Shown one piece after another: positions 56,617 through 64,000 of a DNA stretch of 64,000 bases (positions within the stretch are counted from its first letter, which is position 1; the number at the start of each line of letters is the position of its first letter). The notes beneath the pieces are model-generated. The model saw nothing but the letters and a program-made list of their open reading frames with translations. It had not been told where the DNA came from and made no database searches. This stretch comes from Gordionus sp. m RMFG-2023. Taxonomy: Eukaryota; Nematomorpha; Gordioida; Chordodea; Parachordodidae. The DNA lies in contig NC_088776.1 of NCBI RefSeq assembly GCF_954871325.1, positions 38,674,508 to 38,738,507 on the forward strand. The letters are read 5' to 3'. A program made the translations under genes and the position numbers.

Positions 56617-56890
56617 CTTTGTAAATTAAAACAAAATAATGCAGTTTCTTTTCTAAAATATTAAAAAATGTGGTGTCAATATAGAAATGCTCAATATAGC
56701 TTATTAAAACCTTCATGGAATGGACAGACCTAAATGGAGTTACTGTTTTAACTTTCGACTATATAAAATCATGTGTACACCCTTTCGTTTTATAATATAA
56801 ATTTGAACATTTTACAGTAACCTTATATAGAGTGGTTTTATATTTTTTAGTATATATATATATATTTATTAATAAGAGATTTTTATATAC

Positions 56891-56976
56891 CGCTATACGT
56901 TTCTTGAATGCTTCGGCAGGATCAATAGTAATACTTCCTTTGCCAAACTTTTTTTCCAACGATTCTTGAACGCTCT
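56891..56976 (-). CDS. Glutamate dehydrogenase, internal exon (antenna region)
   Basis: The exon reads SVQESLEKKFGKGSITIDPA and EAFKKRIA after a split codon, corresponding to the antenna helix region of animal GDH (SVQESLERKFG in vertebrates). Acceptor TTATTCAG, donor GTATAT. The 5' phase (two bases) matches the donor phase of the upstream exon at 58119, and the 3' end is in phase with the 56616 exon. Confidence 0.88.
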
Positions 56977-56999
56977 CTGAATAATTAGTGGAAAATAAA

Positions 57000-58118
57000 A
57001 AATTATTATGCCTGGCATTGAAAAAAAATGTTCACAGAAGTTTCAACAGTTAAAATTTTATATATAGATTTAAGTAACAGACCTATAATTGGTAGATACC
57101 AAACAAATTATTAAACTTTCTAAATATTAATTGAATAACTTTTCGATGCAATTTAGCATTATATCACTAAATAAATATAATTTGCTTACATAATATATTA
57201 AACAATTTTAATAATTTTTAGTAAAATTTTTTAGTTTTTTTAGGTCATTTCAATTTTATAAAATTAAAAAATTTATCTCTAGTGCTTCACTGCTTAGTGA
57301 TTAAGCTTTTTAAAAATGTTTGTTACTTTCTCGTTCTCTTCTGAAAAATAAAAACTTTATTACTAAAAAAAATAACTAACCATATAACCATAAATTCGTA
57401 AAGAAGAAAAATTTTTTTTATAGATATTATATATTAAAATTGTTTTAAAAAAAAAATAGATGAATCTAAAAAAAATATATTGTTAAGTTATTGTGTAGGT
57501 TTTATTTGAATTAATTTTTTGCATAAGTATCGGTAATATTTGTAAAAAAAAAATTTGTATCGGCACATTGTTGTTTGGTTTTATACAATATTAATTTGGT
57601 TATAGACTTAGACACCATTAATATTTTGTATATTTATTACTTTTAATATTGATTAAACAAATTTTTAAATTGATAAAGCGCTTCCCTTAATTTTCTAATT
57701 ATATAAAATAATCTCAGAAATTTCTTCTATTTATAAAAGTGTATATAAATCATAATAATCTACCTACCTACTTATATTTCTAATTCCATAAAATAATCTC
57801 AGAAATTTCTTCTATTTATAAAAGTGCGTAAAAATAAATCTTAAAAATCTACGAATAAAAATTACTATAGAAACATTCTTATTATATTCAAATTTTCATA
57901 TAAAAAATTTGTTATATATTGTACAATTTTTTTTAATAAACGGGATGCTTCCTAGAGATGTGAATTCATATACTATAATAAATAATATTTCAAAAAATTA
58001 GGCATTTTCATAGATTAGAAAAAGTCTATAGGGTCAAAATAAAAATAATTGATTTTATCGCTCAACCTTAGATTAATTTTTTTAATTATATCTTTCGAAA
58101 ATAAAATAATTGTCAAAC
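57000..58118. other. GDH intron, AT-rich, no other gene
   Basis: Intron between the 58119 and 56976 exons. A tandem duplication near 57690-57830 repeats ATAATCTCAGAAATTTCTTC-TATTTATAAAAGTG twice. No coding or element ends recognised. Confidence 0.6.
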
Positions 58119-58323
58119 TTAAAAGTAAATTGTTCGATTCCTTCTCGTATTTGAAATGTAGGCGACCAAAACTAACGTGATTAAGATTTTTGAGCCACTC
58201 AAAGTAAGAAACCGTTACGCCGCCAGCATTTATGAACAAGTCTGGAAGTATTAAAACTTTGTTGTGAAGCAGAAGTTTGTGGGCTTCGGGAGTTATCGGA
58301 CCATTAGCACCTTCAGCTATAAT
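58119..58323 (-). CDS. Glutamate dehydrogenase, internal exon (C-terminal NAD domain)
   Basis: The exon reads [39 protein letters not shown] and [20 protein letters not shown]. The [15 protein letters not shown] block is nearly invariant in animal GDH. It begins after an ATAATAAAG acceptor in phase 0 and ends one base into a codon before GTTTGA. The frame continues into the intron for some codons before a stop; the splice is chosen by alignment with family spacing (LLMSVQES region). Confidence 0.88.
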
Positions 58324-58728
58324 CTTTATTATAATTTTTTTTAAATATTACGTCGAATCTATTAAATACCAAGGTAAACCATAAATAAATTTATATTCCT
58401 TTATTAATCCAGAACCCAGTACAGCCGATCATGATTTAATTTTTCACCTATAAGTCCAAAGCTAATTAAATAAATTCCATGTAATCTTTAAATATCCCTA
58501 TTTTCTTTCCTCTTTCTTTTGCACAATGGGATAAAAAAATTAACATTATAGGCTGAAAACAATTCCTTCCTTTTTTGATTAGATTCTCATTTTTTATGTT
58601 TTTAATTATCGTATTTAAGGCATTCACTACGTAAGTGTCCCTTTATTTTACTCACTTATCAACCTTTTGATATCATCGCCCTTTATTATAAAAGAAAACA
58701 ATGATACATTTTTATTTTCATTATTTAC

Positions 58729-58869
58729 TTTAGCCTTGACTTGGTGAGCATTAAATTTGTTGATAACTTTTTCGCCTGCCGCTGGCACTAATATATCGCA
58801 TTGATCGAATATCAGGTTCCTATCTTTGATGAGATCCGTACCAGGGAACCCGAATATGGTTCCATTAGA
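58729..58869 (-). CDS. Glutamate dehydrogenase, internal exon
   Basis: 47 codons: SNGTIFGFPGTDLIKDRNLI, then CDILVPAAGEKVINKFNAHQ and VKAK. The CDI-L/I-PAA-EK block is typical of GDH. Acceptor CACGTTCAG, donor GTAAAT, phase 0 at both ends. Confidence 0.88.
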
Positions 58870-58995
58870 CTGAACGTGATTTAAATAATTTATATTAGTG
58901 ATCATGATTATATATATTCATTGTATATAAATAACGCAATATATTTTTTTATTAGTAATATCACTAGAGAGAAACGAAAGAGTTATAATCATACA

Positions 58996-59875
58996 CAGAG
59001 ACCTGCAGGTCCGGCCCTAAGCTTAAAAAACCCGGGATGGGCCGGGCCTGAAAATTTTTTTTAAAAAATACCCGGGCAGGGCCCTATTTTTTTTAAAATT
59101 TATACAAAATGAATTATTATATTCGTCAATTAGATATGGTTATAATGATTATATATAGTTATGATTAATATAATGTTTGGTGAAAGTTAACACTAGCTAA
59201 CACTCATAGTATCTATTACAAAATAAAATTATAGTTTTCCTGCCATGAAATAAATACGCAAAGGATTAAATACATTATTATATAATATATAATATATGTT
59301 ATATTTTTTATTAATTAAAATATCATTTTTATTTTTTTTATAAATACATAGTATATTCTCAAAATATTATTTACACAAATTTTTTATAGTATCAATTTGT
59401 AATATACATATTTGTTTAAAATAAAAATAAATAAAATGTGTTAGTGTTGTTAAACGGCTCGTTTTGAGCCGATTTTTAAAAACGGCTAACTCAGTTTTTT
59501 ATCCAGAAAAATATTATGCAAGCCTGAAAATTTTGCTCATAGAAGGAGCAAAGGTCTACACATATAGTATCGAAATTTCGAAGTTTAGTCAATATTTTTC
59601 TGGCGAAAATATTGAGTTAGCCTTTTTAAAAATCGGCTCAAAACAAGCCGTTTAACAACATTAGCTAATATACTTGCTTATTAAATGATAATACTAGCTG
59701 AAAAATATGACAAAATACGAAATAATCAATATTTTGTATATACCAGGTCGAATATAATTTTTAAAAATTCTGAACCAGGCCTAAAAAAAAAAAATTTTTG
59801 AAAAAAAATCTGGGCCGGGTCGAAAATTTTTTAATCTGGGCCGGGCCGTACAAATAGTACCTCTGCAGGTCTCTG
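58996..59875. mobile_element. hAT-type MITE with GGGCCGGGCC subterminal words
   Basis: This is an 880-bp non-coding element. Left end CAGAGACCTGCAGGTCC; right end, complementary, CAGAGACCTGCAGAGG. Flanks ATCATACA (58988-58995) and ATCACACA (59876-59883) form a near-perfect 8-bp duplication. Both ends have GGGCCGGGCC-type words. A second MITE (59442-59663) is nested inside. It lies in a GDH intron. Confidence 0.82.
59442..59663. mobile_element. MITE copy D, TAGTGTTGTTAA family, nested
   Basis: This 222-bp element has the longest preserved inverted ends of the family: TAGTGTTGTTAAACGGCTCG at the left and its near complement at the right, continuing through GAGCCGATTTTTAAAAACGG. The interior pairs further, so the whole could fold back. 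The frame at 59464-59655 is a translation of the palindrome. Confidence 0.8.
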
Positions 59876-60260
59876 ATCACACATAAGTGTAATCTGAACA
59901 GACTAGTATATTTTTTATTTCAATAAAACTTTTTTTAGCACATATTCAGTTTTTTTAATTGATTTAATTGAACTATTTTAAATAATCAATAATTCCTTTT
60001 TTTCTTTTTATATATAGTGATATATGTGAAAAATAGCCCGACCCCAAAAAAATTTCGAATTTTATACAAATTTTAAATTCTTATAAATATAAAGTAAAAA
60101 TCATCAAAAAAAGAGATATCCTTAAAATTATAACAATAAGCATCATTCAACATAAGAGTCATTTATAATCTTCAGTATATAATATTGGGTATCATACTAA
60201 AAAAATATTTCAAAAATCTGACTTGCCCCAGGCAGCCATTCAAAAAAAATCAAGACTTAC

Positions 60261-60506
60261 AATCTTGTAATCCTCGAGATCTTTGGGATCAATAGAGTCT
60301 CCATTTTTAGACTTGATGCCGCCATCTTTTTCCTGAATAGCCAAGCATTTTGCTCCAGCCCTGTGTAGATATCTCATAGAGTGCATTCCTACGTTTCCAA
60401 AACCTTGAACTATGAAAGTTTTATCTTTTAATCCTGGCTCTTTGATGCCTATTTGTTGCATGAGGCCGGATTGATTGACGAAGTTTTCAAGGCCGTGATA
60501 TAGACC
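60261..60506 (-). CDS. Glutamate dehydrogenase, NAD-binding exon
   Basis: GDH is the mitochondrial matrix enzyme converting glutamate to 2-oxoglutarate and ammonium with NAD(P). This 82-codon exon reads [40 protein letters not shown] and [17 protein letters not shown] is the Rossmann dinucleotide-binding loop. Acceptor TATTATTATAG, donor GTAAGT. It is the most 5' exon recognised; the catalytic N-terminal half (with the GGAKxG lysine) is not visible up to the window end, so intron or gap upstream exceeds 3.4 kb. The intron to the next exon (about 1.4 kb) carries the MITE at 58996-59875. Confidence 0.92.
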
Positions 60507-60599
60507 CTATAATAATATGGATGATATAGAATATAAATAATAAGTCTCCAAAATATGTTATATCTACTTATAGAAAATTATTATATCTGAAACTTTAAA

Positions 60600-61055
60600 A
60601 CAGAGATCCCACCCGTAATGAATATCGGTTTGGTTCAGGTTTAGATTCAGATAATAATAACGGTACATAGTTCAGGTTCGGTTCGTAAAAAATAATAATA
60701 CCGGTTTAACCTTTAAAAACTGATTTAATCCTTTTCGCATAAAAGCGAATCAGAAATATTTAAAAAATAAATATTTTTTAAATTTTATCATTCTTTGAAA
60801 ATATTGAACCGTATACAATTAAAATAATTTTAAGGTTCTCTTCTGTCAAATTATATTCATATGGGATAATAAATTTAGGGCTGAGGACACTATATGAAAA
60901 CTAATAACGATATAGAAAAATATCTAAAAATAATAATTGATACTTTTTAGTAAAAATGATTATTAATCATCTTTAAAAGAGTTAAGGTATCAAAAGGTTC
61001 AAACTGGTTCACAAACCCTTTTAGAGGTTCGGTTCATGTTTGGGTGACAAATTTT
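60600..61055. mobile_element. Probable MITE with GGTTC subterminal words
   Basis: Starts near CAGAGATCCCACCCGTAATG and ends near ATGTTTGGGTGAC. Words TCGGTTTGGTTCAGG and GGTTCGGTTCG near the left and GGTTCGGTTCATG near the right are characteristic. Ends are only partly complementary and no target duplication is clear. Confidence 0.4.
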
Positions 61056-61196
61056 ATGATTAAAATCACGTAAATAATTTTATACAAAGAAAAAGACCTG
61101 GGATAAGAAATTAAAGAGTGAGTTGTGGATTTAGAGCGTCAAATTTTTGGTAGTGTGTTTAAAACTTTAGGGGAAAACACCCAATTTCTTTATAAC

Positions 61197-61315
61197 CCTG
61201 AATTTAAAGTTAGCACGAATTGGCGGCGAAGTATACAAAAATTAAAGTAAAATTATTATATTTATATCATATTTTATATACTTCGCCGCGAATTCGCGCA
61301 AACTGTGAATTCAGG
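61197..61315. repeat. Imperfect hairpin, about 119 bp
   Basis: The arms CCTGAATTTAAAGTTAGC and, complementary at the right, CCTGAATTCACAGTTTGC are followed by CGAATT and the exactly complementary CGGCGAAGTATA / TATACTTCGCCG around a loop of about 40 bp. It may be a very small MITE. Confidence 0.75.
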
Positions 61316-61424
61316 ATAACTATATGTTATATTAAAATAACTTTATTTTTTAAATATTTGTGTAAATGGATTTATTTTAAAATTAAATTAAAATTAAACC
61401 ATTAATTAACAATAACACAAATAT

Positions 61425-61698
61425 TAGAGATCTGCAAACGTGCCCTCCCCCCGAACCCGGCCAGATTATTTAAAGAAAATTTGGGCCGGGTCAGGCTTTA
61501 AAAATCTTTTTAAATATATTTAAATTTATCAATTTTATGTTGAATTTTTTATGTAAAATAAAAATTTGTGATTTTATTTATAAAAAGTAGACGCCAAATA
61601 AAATATATCGTTTATTTTGAGTAATTATAAAAATTAATTTCTATATTTAAATAAAGGCCAAGCCGGGCTTGAAAAATTAGGCCCGATGCAGATGACTA
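61425..61698. mobile_element. 274-bp hAT-type MITE
   Basis: Ends TAGAGATCTGCAAACG and, complementary, TAGTCATCTGCATCGG; perfect 8-bp duplication ACAAATAT (61417-61424 and 61699-61706). Subterminal TTGGGCCGGGTCAGGC and AAGCCGGGCTTG words relate it to the 58996 element. Confidence 0.85.
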
Positions 61699-61734
61699 AC
61701 AAATATAGAATATCCGAAATACACGGGCAATGTT

Positions 61735-62155
61735 GAAGTATTTTTGAGTAAGTTTGAGGCCATATTTAAAGATACATATATTACAGATATCGAAAAAGCA
61801 GGATGATTTGCTCGGAAATTACTTGACGACTAATATATAAAACTGAAAGCCATATGCACACCGACTAAATTTATCAATCCGACGATTCTAATTGAGAAAT
61901 TTAGACTTCTAAAACCGGACAGATCAATTATATCAAGTTTATTTGAATTTAACGTGGCTGTCCAAAGAATATTAAGTAAATTCGCTGAAAATATTACGAA
62001 AGATGAAGTTTTTGGGAATGAAATAGAGGAGGCAGAAATATATTTATCATATAAAATACAATATGATATGATATTAATAATTTCTCTCATATTTTTTGCG
62101 TCAATGGTGAACCATTCCCTATTAACATCCTTGTATCTTTCCCCTTGAATTTGAA
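61735..62155 (+). pseudogene. Possible Gag capsid-like fragment
   Basis: A plus-strand reading has VEVFLSKFEAIFKDTYITD, then LKAICTPTKFINPTILIEKF and SKFAENITKDEVFGNEIEEA with internal stops. The pattern resembles the capsid part of LTR-retrotransposon Gag, and its position next to RT and a later Asn-rich Gag-like stretch supports this. No domain motif is decisive. Confidence 0.4.
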
Positions 62156-62194
62156 GTGACACAGCCAGCATCTCCTAGATGCTATCAAAATAGA

Positions 62195-62810
62195 AGTATA
62201 CTTTTTGACTTGTCTTGTAAATATCTTGTATCACACTGCCAAAATTTGATTCACATGTATCTTTTTATCGATGATTTATTTATTACTAGCGATAATGATG
62301 AAACTCACTTAAATAACATAAAAAAAAGTTTTCGATAGAATTACAAACTATGGTTTAATACCTAATTTCGCCAAAAGTATATTTTTCAAAATAGAAATTC
62401 GTTTTTTGGGATATGATATTGATGCAAATGGCATGCATCCTAATGGAGAAAAATAAAAGCTATTACGAATATGCCAGAACCTAAAACAAAAGAGGAATTA
62501 TCAACGTTCTTGGGTATGGCTAATTATTATCGAAAATTCTTATACAATTTTGCGGATATAGCAGACTCTTTATATAAAATAGTTAGCAAACATAAATGGT
62601 CATGGATGATTTGGAAAAGTTAATAAGTTCACCACCTAGGTTAAATTTTTATGATCCAGATTGGTATAGCAACGCTTCGAAAAAAGGTTTAGGTGCTGTT
62701 CTTTTCACATTGAAGGCTATGGCAAAGAAGAAAAACCAATTGCTTTTGTTCAAGAGCTTTAATAAAATCAGAAATAGATTACACAGATATCGAACAAATT
62801 CGTGAATTTA
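62195..62810 (+). pseudogene. Ty3/gypsy-like reverse transcriptase and RNase H remnant
   Basis: Broken frames read LIHMYLFIDDLFITSDNDET (the Y/F-x-DD box of reverse transcriptase at 62261-62275). After a frameshift near 62335 they continue with YGLIPNFAKSIFFKIEIRFL and GYDIDANGMHPNGEK, then AITNMPEPKTKEELSTFLGM and ANYYRKF. A final frame has NASKKGLGAVLF, the start of RNase H. This order is that of Ty3/gypsy elements. Integrase is absent. Confidence 0.82.
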
Positions 62811-62849
62811 ATAGACGTAGACTACGATGATGCTTTACATAAAATATAA

Positions 62850-64000
62850 TTAATAGAGCAGTGTAAATTAAAAGTGAACAAGAAACAGATTATAAGAAGT
62901 TATGTAAAACTATATCTTAGACAAGATGCTACACCAAAAAAACAATTAGAAGGTTTAATTATCATCGATAAAACAGACGGGCAGAAAAGTAAAAAGATGG
63001 AAGATAGACAACTGGTTAGATATGAGGATAACAAATTTGATTATGATAATAGACAATGATGGGCACCAAGACGCAATGATAACCAGAGAAATTATTTTCA
63101 GGAAAACAATTACAATGCCCGATACCAAACCTCAATCCAAAATATTATAAAAACGATAGAATTAATATGGACCAAGATCGTACAATAATTTTTCAAGATT
63201 TAATAACGACAATATAGACCTAATTTTAAGTAGGGCTGTGCCGATCCACATATTTTTCACCGGTCGGATCCGATCCGATATTGGTTAAAAACCGATCCGA
63301 TACCGATACAGATCCGATATTTATACTGATTTTTCACTACTCCCTTTCGAACCAAATGTAATTAAGAAATCAATATTTTTTATACAAAATCGAATTATGC
63401 AATTAATTTAATTTTTTTATTTCTAAAATAATTTTAAAAAGCGGATATTGGTAGTATTAAATGGATTTTTTATTATTCCTCCCCGTGAAATTAGAATTCC
63501 GCAGATAACGCATTTTGCAAAATTATCTTTGTCTTTTGTAAAATATTTCCGTAATTCAGATAACATATTTAAAAAAATTCTTTTATTTAAATAAATAATA
63601 AAATTTGCATTATTTAAAAAGATTTAAAATAAATAATTGGGTGTTCCTTTCTATTTTTATAAAAAAACTTTTAAAATACTATAAATCTATTTTAAAAAAT
63701 AAGTAAAATTTAAGAGGTGTTGTGCATTTGCATTGTTTAAAAAAAATTATTTAGAAAATATTATTAATGTAAAATAAATATACAAAAAAAAAATAACAAG
63801 AAAAGAAAAGTAAAAAAATCGAATCGGATCGGTTTTTTACATGTATCGGCCCGATCCGATATTTTGGAAAACTCGAGATATCGGTGCCGATCCGATCCGA
63901 TATTTAATATCGGCACAGCCCTAATTTTAAGACAATATAATGATTCAAAATTCATTCCAAGATTTAACAATGATAGAAGATACAATCAAAATTCTGCAAA
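62850..64000 (+). pseudogene. Gag-like Asn/Arg/Tyr-rich segment, split by a MITE, runs off the window
   Basis: Frames around 62874-63230 read a Lys-rich linker and then WAPRRNDNQRNYFQENNYNA and related low-complexity sequence, as in the nucleocapsid-like part of some Gag proteins without zinc knuckles. The reading frame is interrupted by the 693-bp MITE at 63231. If the MITE and one copy of the target duplication are ignored, the frame resumes at 63924 in register and stays open to the window end. Confidence 0.5.
63231..63923. mobile_element. 693-bp MITE, GATCCGAT family, inside a retroelement
   Basis: Perfect 15-bp inverted ends TAGGGCTGTGCCGAT and a perfect 8-bp target duplication ATTTTAAG (63223-63230 and 63924-63931). 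Both subterminal regions carry many GGATCGGATCGG and ACCGATCCGATA words. There is no coding content. A relic of the same family lies at 6510-6935. The 8-bp duplication points to hAT mobilisation. Confidence 0.95.

Noticed and set aside
61830-62171. 113-residue minus-strand frame
   Set aside because: Overlaps the plus-strand Gag-like and RT remnants; a few suggestive words but no motif, so treated as antisense.
1-64000. CRISPR array, rRNA genes, bacterial operons or plasmid functions
   Set aside because: Repeats lack regular spacer structure, no rRNA-like sequence was seen, and genes are intron-split animal genes.

Overview
The window is AT-rich animal DNA. The evidence is a metazoan homeobox gene with the classic 46/47 homeodomain intron, a mitochondrial-type glutamate dehydrogenase split by introns, and a ribosome-biogenesis gene (RRP15). 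Proteins are Asn-rich. Introns range from 40 bp to more than 9 kb, and most of the sequence is transposon debris. The exact lineage cannot be fixed from the sequence; an AT-rich invertebrate (flatworm-like or another small lophotrochozoan) is a guess. There are no bacterial-type operons, CRISPR arrays or rRNA genes.

Layout. (1) 1-15000: an orthopedia-like (Otp) gene on the + strand, rebuilt here as three coding exons (1134-1272, 10712-11847, 13585-14907) with matching splice phases. Intron 1 is 9.4 kb and holds an old element with long inverted arms (2390-10034), itself hit by a hAT transposon and several MITEs. (2) 15299-25625: two almost identical hAT elements in opposite orientation, each with its own perfect 8-bp target duplication and both carrying the same broken transposase. 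Between them lie an old hAT relic, G-rich tracts and dispersed repeats. (3) 25634-31800: mostly unexplained AT-rich DNA, a tRNA-derived sequence with intact A and B boxes, a decayed hAT (28363-30599) and an AAGGG pentamer array. (4) 32291-33086: a compact RRP15-like gene with 40- and 81-bp introns. (5) 35362-50767: nested transposons. An outer hAT (37039-50767) keeps its 8-bp duplication although about 11.7 kb of a foldback-type element with modular terminal arrays (38410-50131) sits inside it. The foldback element in turn contains another hAT, repeat arrays, and pieces of two retroelements. (6) 52210-56030: a large inverted structure made of LTR-retrotransposon 3' ends and flanked by inverted fragments of a retroelement with an endonuclease-like domain. 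(7) 56554-60506: five internal exons of glutamate dehydrogenase on the - strand, with MITEs in the introns; first and last exons were not found. (8) 60600-64000: MITEs and a Ty3/gypsy-like retroelement split by a 693-bp MITE.

The host genes (Otp, RRP15, GDH) are unrelated in function. The common theme is the mobile-element load: at least ten elements with 8-bp target duplications of hAT type, belonging to several distinct families and of very different ages, plus repeated inverted duplications.
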